The notes under the pieces were generated by a model. It had not been told where the DNA came from. It ran no database searches and was given only the letters and a program-made list of their open reading frames with translations. The translations under genes were made by a program, and so were the position numbers. 64,000 bases of DNA from Phyllobacterium sp. 21LDTY02-6 (lineage in GTDB: Bacteria > Pseudomonadota > Alphaproteobacteria > Rhizobiales > Rhizobiaceae), in NCBI RefSeq assembly GCF_023554255.2, contig NZ_JAMJWD020000003.1:372001-436000 (forward strand), given 5' to 3'. Below, one piece after another: positions 55,555 to 63,900 of this stretch (the first letter of the stretch is position 1; every line of letters starts with the position of its first letter).

Positions 55555-56052
55555 TTACTTGATGGTGATCGTGCCCTTCATGCCCTTGTCGGCAAGGTCC
55601 GGCACCGACCAGGTATATTTTCCGGGACGCACCGCCGTGAACTGCACATTGATGGTGCCGGGCGAATCGAATTCCAGCCATGCCGGCGCGCCGTTCATAT
55701 GCACCTCGAGATCGTTGATGACGATCTGGTTCATCCAGACATTGCGGAAAAGATCGGTCATGAACTTGTATTCGAGACCGGCGGCCGACGTGATCTTCCA
55801 ACGGTAGCCTTGCCCGGCGACGAGCTCGAAATCCTTCTGGTTGACCGTGAACTCGTCGTCCTTCGAACCAAGGATCAGCTCGGGAACGGTCTTGCTTGCC
55901 CTGGTGATGGCCGGTGCATCTGCTTTCGCGGCGGCCTTGGTTTCGCCGGCCGCATTGTCATCGTCATCATCGTCGGCCTGCGCAAACGCGAACGCCGGCA
56001 TGAGCGCCAGGCCAAGGAAACCTGCCAGTGCAATCGTCTTGATATTCGACAT
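55555..56052 (-). CDS. exported degenerate cupredoxin with N-terminal Asp run
   Basis: A 165-residue protein with a signal peptide (IALAGFLGLALMPAFAFAQA). Right after it come six consecutive Asp (D27-D32), then a cupredoxin-like beta domain (about 65-165). The copper-ligand region, which normally reads Y-x-F-x-C...H...G-M, here is YTWSVPDLADKGMKGTI: the Met remains (M158) but Cys is replaced by Val/Ser and His by Asp. It should not bind copper in the classic way. Its place in the Ped/Lut-type operon suggests a metal-related periplasmic role. Confidence 0.78.
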   Translation of the reverse strand: MSNIKTIALAGFLGLALMPAFAFAQADDDDDDNAAGETKAAAKADAPAITRASKTVPELILGSKDDEFTVNQKDFELVAGQGYRWKITSAAGLEYKFMTDLFRNVWMNQIVINDLEVHMNGAPAWLEFDSPGTINVQFTAVRPGKYTWSVPDLADKGMKGTITIK

Positions 56053-56082
56053 TTAATTCCTCCCTTTGAACATTGTTATGAG

Positions 56083-57057
56083 CTAGTTTGGCGCGACCGT
56101 CACGCCCCAAGGCAATTGGCCGACCGTTACCGACTTGATCGGCTCGTCGGTCTGCGTGTCGATGAAGGTAATATCGTTCGACAGGCCGTTGGTGCTGATG
56201 ACCGACTTGCCGTCCGGGGTAAAGCCGAGCTGCCAGACGCGCTGGCCGACGAGAATATATTTCTCGACCTCGTAGGTTTCCGTATTCACCACGGCGACGC
56301 GGTTTGCCGGCCCCAGCGCGACATAGGCCTTCTTCCCGTCAGAGGTGATCGCGACGCCGACCGGCTGGATCTGTTCGGCGCGCAGGCCCTGTATCTCGAA
56401 CGTGATCTTCTTGGTGATGGCGCGGGTCTTGTTGTCGATGACCGATACGGTGCCGCCGATCTCCGCGGATACCCATACTTCGGAACCATCCGGCTTGAAT
56501 TCGGCAAAGCGCGGCCTCGAATCCACGAGCACATTGTCGGTGATCTCATGCGTCGAAGCATCGATGAAATGCGCCATATTGGTCGTTTCGGAGGTATTGA
56601 CGATCGTCTTTCCGTCCGGGCTCACGCCCATGCCCTCCGGCTCGACGCCGACTGGAATCTCTGCAAGCACCGATTTCGACTCCAGATCGATCACGGTAAC
56701 GAGATTGTCGTCTTCATTGGCGATATAGAGCCGCTTTCCGTCCGGCGAGAGCACGAAAAGCTCGGGATCGGGGCCGGATGGAAGCGATCCGACGACCTCG
56801 CCGCTTGCCGTATCGATCATCTCGACGGTGTCGTCGTCGCTCGCACAGACATAGACGGTCTTGCCGTCAGGAGAGATGGTGATGCCGCGTGGCCTCTGGC
56901 CGACGTCGATCGTCTTCACCACTTCCATCGTCTTGGAATCGACGACCGTAACCGAATTGCCTTTCTCATTCGAGACATAGACCATATTGGCCCATCCGGG
57001 CTGCACGAGGAACGGCAGCGCGGCGGTCGCAGCGAGCAGGCACATGTGTTGTCGCAT
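56083..57057 (-). CDS. PQQ-dependent catabolism-associated beta-propeller protein
   Basis: A 324-residue exported YVTN-type seven-bladed propeller. Repeats of the form SPDGKTVYVCASDDDTVEMI and SPDGKRLYIANEDDNLVTVI are easy to see. The signal peptide is LLAATAALPFLVQPGWA. This family regularly accompanies the PQQ-linked ABC transporter. Whether it binds metal or acts as a scaffold is not known to me. Confidence 0.88.
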   Translation of the reverse strand: MRQHMCLLAATAALPFLVQPGWANMVYVSNEKGNSVTVVDSKTMEVVKTIDVGQRPRGITISPDGKTVYVCASDDDTVEMIDTASGEVVGSLPSGPDPELFVLSPDGKRLYIANEDDNLVTVIDLESKSVLAEIPVGVEPEGMGVSPDGKTIVNTSETTNMAHFIDASTHEITDNVLVDSRPRFAEFKPDGSEVWVSAEIGGTVSVIDNKTRAITKKITFEIQGLRAEQIQPVGVAITSDGKKAYVALGPANRVAVVNTETYEVEKYILVGQRVWQLGFTPDGKSVISTNGLSNDITFIDTQTDEPIKSVTVGQLPWGVTVAPN

Positions 57058-57081
57058 TTTTCCCTCCCATTTATTTTCTGA

Positions 57082-58314
57082 TCAGTTCAGCTGGCACTTG
57101 CTCTCCGGCCGGTCCACGCCGAGAGTATCGAGTTCGGACGTCTGGTGCAGGAAGCCTGCCTGCGGCGAGGTCGAGACGACGCTATGGCCGTCGCCGACCA
57201 GGATCGGCTGGCGCAATTGCCAGTTCCAGTTGCGGAAGCTCAGTTTCTGGCCCTTGAATGCGGCGATCGAGAACTGGTCGGACTTTATATAGGTCTCCAT
57301 GTCCTTCGGCTCGGCGCTCTGCGACCTCGTCGCGGCCTCGCCGATGATGCGCACGGCAGTCCATGCCTGCATGTCCTTCGACAGCATCCGTCGCCCGGTC
57401 GTCTTGGCAAAGCGGTTCTGTATCTGGACGCCGCCCCATTGCTCGCTCGCAGGATGCCAGCTCGATGCGACAAGGCCCGAGGTTCCGGCGACGGGCCGGG
57501 GCGTCCATGTCCTGTAGGGCACATAGCTGCCGAAGACTTCGCTTTCGTCGGCGACGATGACGACTTCGTGCTCGGGGAGGTTCTGCGTGAAAACCGGCAT
57601 CTGCTGTTGAACGAGAACGACGCCGCTATCGGTCCGCCTCGCCGTGCCGCGATCTTCATACTCTCGCTCTTCCACGATCGTCGCGCCGAAGCGGGCTGCG
57701 GCCCGGCGTATCGCCTCGGCATAGAGCTTGTCGCGCTCGTGCGAACCGTACAGGAGCACCCATTTGCGCCATTGCTTCCAAACGAGATATTGCGCGAGAC
57801 CGTCGGCAAGCATGCTGCGGGTCGGCGCGGTGTGGAAGATATTGCTGCGGCACTCTTCCTCGCGCAGCGCGTCGTCAGTAGCGCCCACATTGAAGAGAAG
57901 CACGCCCGATTCCTTGGCAAGGTCAGCCACGGAGAGCAGTTGTTTGGCGGAAATATCGGTCAATATGAGGCGACTGCCCTTTGCGACCATCTCCTTGAAC
58001 GCGGGCACCACATCTTCGTCGAACTTGGTTTCCCTGGTTTCCAGCAGGAACTGCTGCCCGAGGAACTTACCCGTCGTATTGTTGTCCTTGATGGCGACGT
58101 CCGCGCCCGCGACGCCCTCGTCGCGCGGTGGAATATCCAGCACCGAAAGCGCCAGTTGAGGCTCATATGCCCTCAGATAGCCGATACGGATTTCTTTGAC
58201 CGGCTTTGCTGCGGCATTGTTGTTTGCCTCCTGCGCCAGGGGCTGAGACGCATTGACGAACAACAAAAAAAAGCCGAATAGGAAAGTGAGAGTATTTGGC
58301 ACCGTACTCGTCAT
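57082..58314 (-). CDS. substrate-binding protein of the PQQ-linked (Ped/Lut) ABC transporter
   Basis: A 410-residue branched-chain-type periplasmic binding protein (EIRIGYLRAYEPQLALSVLD, FNVGATDDALREEECRSNIF) with a signal peptide (TLTFLFGFFLLFVNASQPLA). It is the first gene of the minus-strand operon 58314-53241. I chose the ATG at 58314, which places the signal peptide at the N-terminus; the frame extends to 58410. It is homologous in family to the LutA/PedA-type components needed for lanthanide-dependent growth. Confidence 0.86.
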   Translation of the reverse strand: MTSTVPNTLTFLFGFFLLFVNASQPLAQEANNNAAAKPVKEIRIGYLRAYEPQLALSVLDIPPRDEGVAGADVAIKDNNTTGKFLGQQFLLETRETKFDEDVVPAFKEMVAKGSRLILTDISAKQLLSVADLAKESGVLLFNVGATDDALREEECRSNIFHTAPTRSMLADGLAQYLVWKQWRKWVLLYGSHERDKLYAEAIRRAAARFGATIVEEREYEDRGTARRTDSGVVLVQQQMPVFTQNLPEHEVVIVADESEVFGSYVPYRTWTPRPVAGTSGLVASSWHPASEQWGGVQIQNRFAKTTGRRMLSKDMQAWTAVRIIGEAATRSQSAEPKDMETYIKSDQFSIAAFKGQKLSFRNWNWQLRQPILVGDGHSVVSTSPQAGFLHQTSELDTLGVDRPESKCQLN

Positions 58315-58474
58315 GTTCAGACCATAGTCCCCGCCGCCATCGCAAGAATGGCGGGTGATTAAGAACAGAGGTGCCCATAGTGTTATTAAACAACGTCGCG
58401 ACAATCTCAACCCTCAATGTCAGCTTTTCGTTAACGCAAAGCGTTGAATTATTGCGCCGTGGAGATGCAAGCTG
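58315..58474. promoter_or_regulatory. divergent promoter region, Lut-type operon and cofactor operon
   Basis: This 160-base gap holds a CCGCCAT/ATGGCGG hairpin (58334-58354) and the palindrome AACGC-AAA-GCGTT (58433-58445). The latter shares the CGCAANGCG core with the site upstream of xoxF. A GTGGAG lies near the start at 58475. Confidence 0.5.
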
Positions 58475-59641
58475 ATGACGAAAATGCTGGCCAGTGTCAG
58501 GGACCGCGGGGAGGCCGAGATTGCCTTCCAGAACGGTGCCGATATCATCGATCTGAAGGAGCCGGCCAATGGCGCGCTCGGCGCCGTCGAATTGCCCAAG
58601 ATATTGGAAGTAAAGGCGTTTCTGTCCGGCCGGCGTCCTGTCAGTGCGGCATGTGGCGATCTTCCCATGGATCCCGAGGCCATCGTCCGGAAGGTCGGGG
58701 AACTGCTCGCCGCCGGCGTCGATTACGTCAAGATCGGCCTGGTCGCGTCGGCACGGCTCAATGCCTGCCTGCAGCAGCTGAAGCCACTGTCCTCACACGG
58801 GAAATTGATTGCCGTCTTGTTTGCCGACGAGTGGCATCAATATGATGCCGACATATTGGAGCGCCTCGCCGGGAGCGGCTTCCACGGGGTGATGGTCGAT
58901 ACTGCCGACAAGTCGAAGGGCCGGTTGCTCAAGCATATTTCGCCGGAGCAGACGGGCCGGTTCGTCAAGAGCGCCCATGAACACCGGCTAATGGTCGGCC
59001 TGGCCGGTTCGCTGGAAGCCCCGGACGTATCGCGCCTGCTGCCCTATGAACCCGACTTTCTCGGGTTCAGGGGAGCGCTATGCTCCGATCTCGATCGCAA
59101 GGCCGCGATCGACGCGGAAGCGACTGCGAAGATACGCGCCCTCATACCCGATGTGCCGGAAGGCACCGGGCCGGCGACCGTGGACTACAAATTGCTCGCC
59201 GCCCGCGGGTATTATCCGGACCCCGCCGAAGCTGGCCTCGGCACCGACAAGATATTCGTCCGCGATTTCGTCCTGCCGGTAAACATAGGCGCCTATAGTT
59301 TCGAACATGGGAAGCCCCAGAACGTCCGCTTCGACGTCACGGCTGACGTCTTGCGTGTGACGCGCAATCCCGAAGACATGCGCCATGTGGTGTCGTACGA
59401 TCTGATCATGGATGGCATACGAGCCATCATCGCCGAAGGCCATGTCGAACTGGCCGAAACCCTGGCCGAACAGATCGCGACCTTCATCCTGAAGAACCCG
59501 CGCGTGACCCGTGTCGTCGTTCGCGCCGAAAAGCTCGAACTTGGACCGGGCGGCGTGGGCGTGGAGATCGAGCGTACGAACGATATGAAAAGCTCGAGGC
59601 TCAACACGCCGCAAGCCTATATGGACCGAAAGTTCTCATGA
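58475..59641 (+). CDS. mfnB: fusion of (5-formylfuran-3-yl)methyl phosphate synthase (MfnB) and dihydroneopterin aldolase (FolB)
   Basis: A 388-residue two-domain protein. Residues 1 to about 235 match MfnB, which makes the furan precursor of methanofuran from two glyceraldehyde-3-phosphates; the Schiff-base Lys lies in IIDLKEPANGALGA (K28) and another in DTADKSKG. From about D258 to 375 is a FolB domain (DKIFVRDFVLPVNIGAYSFE, ending EKLELGPGGVGVEIER) that keeps the catalytic Glu and Lys and would act in pterin synthesis. It therefore joins one step of each C1-carrier cofactor. It overlaps the next gene by four bases. Confidence 0.9.
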   Translation: MTKMLASVRDRGEAEIAFQNGADIIDLKEPANGALGAVELPKILEVKAFLSGRRPVSAACGDLPMDPEAIVRKVGELLAAGVDYVKIGLVASARLNACLQQLKPLSSHGKLIAVLFADEWHQYDADILERLAGSGFHGVMVDTADKSKGRLLKHISPEQTGRFVKSAHEHRLMVGLAGSLEAPDVSRLLPYEPDFLGFRGALCSDLDRKAAIDAEATAKIRALIPDVPEGTGPATVDYKLLAARGYYPDPAEAGLGTDKIFVRDFVLPVNIGAYSFEHGKPQNVRFDVTADVLRVTRNPEDMRHVVSYDLIMDGIRAIIAEGHVELAETLAEQIATFILKNPRVTRVVVRAEKLELGPGGVGVEIERTNDMKSSRLNTPQAYMDRKFS

Positions 59642-60273
59642 CGCCGCTGGTCGCGAAGCTCGGCGGCAGTACCGCAGGCCATGGCGAAATGCAGCTGTGG
59701 CTGAACGCTTTCGTCACCGCGACCTTTCCGATCATCGTCGTCCCGGGCGGTGGCCCCTTTGCCGACCAGGTGCGGTCGTCGCAGACGAAACTCGGTTATT
59801 CGGATGCGGCCGCACATGAGATGGCTATCCTTGCAATGGACCAGCTCGGCATCGCCATGGCGGAGCGTCATGAGCGGATGCAGCCAGTGCGGACATTGGA
59901 CGATATGCGCCAGACGCTTCGGCGCGGTCTCGTTCCGGTATGGCTGCCCTCGCTGATGGCAATCGGGCGAGGCGATATCCCCGTCGGCTGGGACGTGACT
60001 TCCGATAGCCTCAGCGCCTGGCTCGCCCGGGAGATCGGAGCGACCGGATTGCTGCTGGTGAAGCAGACGGACGAATACGACACATTCGACCGCGTCGATG
60101 CCCTCGCCGCGGCGGGCATCGTCGACAACATGTTGCCGCGGATGCTCGATCCGTCGATCACGCTCCATATCGCCGGACCCGCTCTGGCGCGATCGTTGAC
60201 ATTGCCCTTGGCAACGGCTCCGGGCCGCGTGATGATACATGACAGGCAGGCCGAAACAGCGGAAGCTCCATGA
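59638..60273 (+). CDS. mfnE: MfnE-like amino-acid-kinase-family protein (aminomethylfuran phosphate kinase)
   Basis: A 211-residue amino-acid-kinase fold protein (VAKLGGSTAGHGEMQLWLNA, VVPGGGPFADQV, WDVTSDSLSAWLARE). In methanogens MfnE phosphorylates 5-(aminomethyl)furan-3-methanol phosphate to the diphosphate for methanofuran assembly. Homologues sit in methylotroph cofactor clusters. Four-base overlaps on both sides place it in one operon. Confidence 0.85.
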   Translation: MTPLVAKLGGSTAGHGEMQLWLNAFVTATFPIIVVPGGGPFADQVRSSQTKLGYSDAAAHEMAILAMDQLGIAMAERHERMQPVRTLDDMRQTLRRGLVPVWLPSLMAIGRGDIPVGWDVTSDSLSAWLAREIGATGLLLVKQTDEYDTFDRVDALAAAGIVDNMLPRMLDPSITLHIAGPALARSLTLPLATAPGRVMIHDRQAETAEAP

Positions 60274-60821
60274 CACGTTTGCATACTCCCAGATGGGCCT
60301 GGGCGCTCACCGGTTCCGGTCACTTCTTCATCGAAAGTTTCGAGCTGATCCGCGAGCTTGAACATTGCGACGTGTTCGTATCGAAAGCCGCCGACGAGGT
60401 GTTGCGCATGTACAAGCTGAAGCTCGACTTTCCCGAGACGACGCGGGTATTGCATGACAAGACCGCAAGCTCCGTCCCGGTCGGCGGGTTCTACAATGGC
60501 ATCTACCACACGGCCGTCATCGCTCCCGCGACTTCGAACACCGTGGCCAAGTGCGTGGCCGGCATATCCGACACGCTGCCGACCAATGTCTATGCCCAGG
60601 CGGGAAAATGCCTGGTGCCGTCGATCGTCTACGCATGCGACACGGCGCCGGAACTTATGACGAGGGCGCCGGGCGGAATGGTGAAAGTCTATCCGCGGCC
60701 GATAGACCTGGAGAATACGGAACGGCTGAAGACGTACGAGCGCACGGAGGTGGTTGAATCGATCGCAGAACTGAGGGCCGCCATTGCGCGGCGGTCCAGC
60801 GAGATCGCCGGGGATGGCTGA
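60270..60821 (+). CDS. HFCD-type flavoprotein, probable dihydromethanopterin reductase-like
   Basis: A 183-residue flavodoxin-like protein of the homo-oligomeric flavin-containing Cys decarboxylase fold (WALTGSGHFFIESFELIREL, VIAPATSNTVAKCVAGISDT). The archaeal relatives include the DmrX/DmrB flavoprotein that reduces dihydromethanopterin. In this operon it most likely performs the last reduction to tetrahydromethanopterin. Other roles within cofactor synthesis remain possible. Confidence 0.8.
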   Translation: MTRLHTPRWAWALTGSGHFFIESFELIRELEHCDVFVSKAADEVLRMYKLKLDFPETTRVLHDKTASSVPVGGFYNGIYHTAVIAPATSNTVAKCVAGISDTLPTNVYAQAGKCLVPSIVYACDTAPELMTRAPGGMVKVYPRPIDLENTERLKTYERTEVVESIAELRAAIARRSSEIAGDG

Positions 60822-62211
60822 ACATTACCTGTTCCTGACCGGACATCTGGCCCGTTCACGGCTGGAGCGCCTGCTCGGTGAGATGGCCGATCCGCCGTTC
60901 AGCTATGAGATCGTCGACATCGGCGTGAAAGTCGCCGCGCTGATGAGCGAAGAGATCATTCTGCGCCGGCTGCAAGGTCCGGCGGCCGACCGCATCATCC
61001 TGCCGGGCCGGTTTCGCGGCGATCTCGACCGACTGAGCCAGCATTTCGGCATTCCGTTCGATCGCGGGCCCGACGAAATTGCCGATCTGCCGGCGTTCCT
61101 GGGAAGAGCGGGAAAGCCGGTGGACCTTACGAGGCACAATATGCGGATATTCGCGGAGATCGTCGATGCGTCGGCCATGTCCGTCGAGGCCTTGACGGAG
61201 CGGGCGCTGCATTACGCCCGCGCCGGGGCTGACGTCATCGACATTGGCTGTCTTCCGGATACCCCGTTCCCGCATCTCGCGGAGGCGGTCCAAACCCTGA
61301 AAGGCAACGGGCTGAGCGTCAGTGTCGATTCCGCCAATGTCGAGGAATTGCGGGTCGGAGCTCGCGCCGGCGCCGACTACCTGCTCAGCCTCACCGAAGA
61401 GACGATCGATATTGCGCTGGATCACGGCGCTGTCCCGATCCTGATCCCGGCGCTCGCCGGCGATCTGGATTCGCTCGGCCGCGCCATCGATGCCGCGCTG
61501 AAGTCAGGGATCAGCTTCATCGCGGATCCGGTGCTGGACCCCATCCATTTCGGCTTCGCCGCGTCATTGGGCCGGTTTCTGGAGGCGCGCCGCCGCTGGC
61601 CTGACGTGCCGATGATGATGGGAACCGGAAATCTCACCGAGCTCACCGATGCGGATTCGTCGGGTATGACCGCGATGCTGACGGGCATCTGCTCCGAACT
61701 GTCGATCGAGAATGTCCTCGTCGTCAATGTCAGCCCGCATACGATCCGCACGGTGGAAGAACATGACCGGGCCCGGCGCATCATGTATGCTGCCAAAGCC
61801 GACAATGCGCTGCCGCGTGGCTATGACAGCGCCCTTTTGCAGGTTCACGACCGCAAGCCATATCCGCATAGCCTGGATGACATCGATGCGCTGGCGGCGG
61901 ATGTGCGCGACGGCAATTACCGCATCATGACGGCGCCGGACGGGATTCATGTCTTCAACGCCAAGACGCACAGGGTGGCTCGGGACGCATTTGAACTCTT
62001 TCCGCATCTCGGCGTTGAGAATGATGGCGGCCACGCATTCTATCTTGGCTCGGAACTCACCAAAGCCGAAACAGCCTGGAAGCTGGGCAAGCGCTATACG
62101 CAAGACGAACCTCTGCAGTGGGGAGCGGCCGCCCCGGAAAAGGAAGCGGACCGGCTGAGGCTGAAAGAGGCAGGACATACATTGAAAGCCAGGAAAGACA
62201 CCACGAATTGA
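60814..62211 (+). CDS. dihydropteroate synthase-like protein of the tetrahydromethanopterin pathway
   Basis: A 465-residue protein with an N-terminal region of about 130 residues (HYLFLTGHLARSRLERLLGE) and a central DHPS-like TIM barrel (ADVIDIGCLPDTPFPHLAEA, SVDSANVEELRVGARAGADY). Its relatives occur in methanogens and methylotrophs that make methanopterin. They are thought to act at the pterin-coupling stage, but I know of no firm activity. The ATG at 60814 overlaps the flavoprotein stop. Confidence 0.85.
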   Translation: MAEHYLFLTGHLARSRLERLLGEMADPPFSYEIVDIGVKVAALMSEEIILRRLQGPAADRIILPGRFRGDLDRLSQHFGIPFDRGPDEIADLPAFLGRAGKPVDLTRHNMRIFAEIVDASAMSVEALTERALHYARAGADVIDIGCLPDTPFPHLAEAVQTLKGNGLSVSVDSANVEELRVGARAGADYLLSLTEETIDIALDHGAVPILIPALAGDLDSLGRAIDAALKSGISFIADPVLDPIHFGFAASLGRFLEARRRWPDVPMMMGTGNLTELTDADSSGMTAMLTGICSELSIENVLVVNVSPHTIRTVEEHDRARRIMYAAKADNALPRGYDSALLQVHDRKPYPHSLDDIDALAADVRDGNYRIMTAPDGIHVFNAKTHRVARDAFELFPHLGVENDGGHAFYLGSELTKAETAWKLGKRYTQDEPLQWGAAAPEKEADRLRLKEAGHTLKARKDTTN

Positions 62212-62816
62212 GCTATATCAGCGAGACCATCGTGACGACTGTCAACCGAGCGGGCGACGTGCATATTGCGCCGCTCGGGATAATCCAGGAGGGCAACGGC
62301 TGGGTCATCGCGCCGTTTCGCCCCTCGCGGACGCTCGACAATCTCGCCGAGACCGGCGTCGCTGTGGTGAACTATACCGATGATGTCCTGGTCTTCGCCG
62401 GCTGCCTGACGGGCCGGAAGGATTGGCCGACTGTTCCTGTCGATGATTGCCCCGTTCCGCGTCTTCGCTCCGCGCTGAGCCACGCCGTGCTGCAGGTTGT
62501 CTCCGTCGATGATGACGGCATGCGTCCGCGGCACTTCTGCAAGGTGGTGCGCGAGGAAACCCATGCTCCCTTTCGTGGGCTCAACCGCGCCAAGGCGGCG
62601 GTGCTGGAGCTTGCCATTCTGGCAAGCCGTCTCCACATGCTGCCGCCGGAGAAGATCGAATCCGAGATCGCTTATCTCACGATAGCAATAGAGAAGACCG
62701 CGGGTCCGGACGAGTTGAAGGCATGGACATGGCTGATGCAGCGCGTGAAGGACTATCAGGATCAGCGCGATTCAAAGAGCCAGGCGGTGAATCATGATGC
62801 CGATGGCGGCAGTTGA
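62208..62816 (+). CDS. DUF447-family protein of the tetrahydromethanopterin cluster
   Basis: A 202-residue split-barrel, flavin-reductase-like protein (ETIVTTVNRAGDVHIAPLGI, NYTDDVLVFAGCLTGRKDWP) of family DUF447, which is shared by methanogens and H4MPT-using methylotrophs. Its role in cofactor synthesis is unknown. The start is TTG at 62208, overlapping the upstream stop. Its 3' end overlaps the convergent MfnF-like gene by about 25 bases. Confidence 0.85.
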   Translation: MSYISETIVTTVNRAGDVHIAPLGIIQEGNGWVIAPFRPSRTLDNLAETGVAVVNYTDDVLVFAGCLTGRKDWPTVPVDDCPVPRLRSALSHAVLQVVSVDDDGMRPRHFCKVVREETHAPFRGLNRAKAAVLELAILASRLHMLPPEKIESEIAYLTIAIEKTAGPDELKAWTWLMQRVKDYQDQRDSKSQAVNHDADGGS

Positions 62817-63871
62817 TCCGTAAGCCGTGAGACGGCCAGCAATGCTGCTGCGGCTGCCGGCGCGGCCTTGCTGGCATCGTCGCGGGCTTCGGTCGTCGTC
62901 GGTATCAAGCTGCCGAAATCGACATAGGGCCGGTCCATCCGCTTCGCGAGCGCCCGGATCTGCGGCCTTCCGATGCCGGCGCCGACGATTGGCGCAGCGG
63001 CATTGGCGGAAATGGCCCTTGCCACGCGAAACGCGCCATCATGGATCAGCCGCAACTGGTACTCGCTGAACCAGCGCGCGATATCGACCCATTCCTTCTC
63101 TTCCAGGGCATCGCTGTCGAGGCCGACCATCCGCGCAATACGCTGGATGGAACCTGCCATCGTCTTGGGCCGCCTGTCGGCTGACGGATAGAGATCGTCC
63201 GCTTCGTCCAACGTGCCAAGCACGCGCCCGAGATCGGCGGTATTGGCGAAGTACTCGTTCATCAGCGGCGTCATATGGCCTCGCACCGGAACAAGCTTGG
63301 CGATGCCGATCAGCGCCGAGCGCGCAAAACCCGTATAGACGAGCTCGCCCGACAGGAGCCGCTCCGCATCGGAATAGCCGTCATTCAGCAATTTGCCCTC
63401 GCTGAAGGCGAGAATATCGGTCGTCGTGGACCCCATGTCGACGAACAGGCCCGTCCCCGCCAGCCTGGCGGCAAGCGACGCCGTTGCATGCCAATTTGCC
63501 GATGCGATGTCCTCTCCAAGGGAGCGGGCTGTTTCAAGGTCGCATATTCCGGCCCGGCCGGCATAGATCAATGTGTCTGAGCCAAACTCCTCGGCGATGA
63601 AATCCAGCAAATGCGCGATGCCTTCGTCGCGTGATACAAAAGTATCGGACAGTTCTCCCGTCATCGTGAAGATATGCGGGCCCTCATGGGCCAGCGATGC
63701 GAGGTCGCGCACCGCCTCCCGCACCTGGTCCAGGCCGAGCCACAGCGGTGTCTTGATGATCCGCGCGGAAGTGATCTGCCCGGCCTCGCACCGCGCCATC
63801 TTGAGATGGGCGCCGCCCAGGTCCCAACCGGTGATGGAGGGCTTCCCTTCAGTGGAAAATCGGCGTTTCAT
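62792..63871 (-). CDS. mfnF: MfnF-like H4MPT-linked hydantoinase/oxoprolinase-family protein
   Basis: A 359-residue ASKHA-fold protein (ITGWDLGGAHLKMARCEAGQ, GLFVDMGSTTTDILAFSEGK, IVGAGIGRPQIRALAKRMDR). In methanogens MfnF joins the aminomethylfuran diphosphate to the glutamyl-tyramine half of methanofuran; homologues are linked to C1 transfer in methylotrophs. I prefer the ATG at 63871, with AAGGAA upstream, but 63898 is also in frame. It is divergent from the HisA-like gene. Confidence 0.85.
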   Translation of the reverse strand: MKRRFSTEGKPSITGWDLGGAHLKMARCEAGQITSARIIKTPLWLGLDQVREAVRDLASLAHEGPHIFTMTGELSDTFVSRDEGIAHLLDFIAEEFGSDTLIYAGRAGICDLETARSLGEDIASANWHATASLAARLAGTGLFVDMGSTTTDILAFSEGKLLNDGYSDAERLLSGELVYTGFARSALIGIAKLVPVRGHMTPLMNEYFANTADLGRVLGTLDEADDLYPSADRRPKTMAGSIQRIARMVGLDSDALEEKEWVDIARWFSEYQLRLIHDGAFRVARAISANAAAPIVGAGIGRPQIRALAKRMDRPYVDFGSLIPTTTEARDDASKAAPAAAAALLAVSRLTDQLPPSAS

Positions 63872-63900
63872 GGGCACTTCGTTCCTTGGATTCGGCATTC

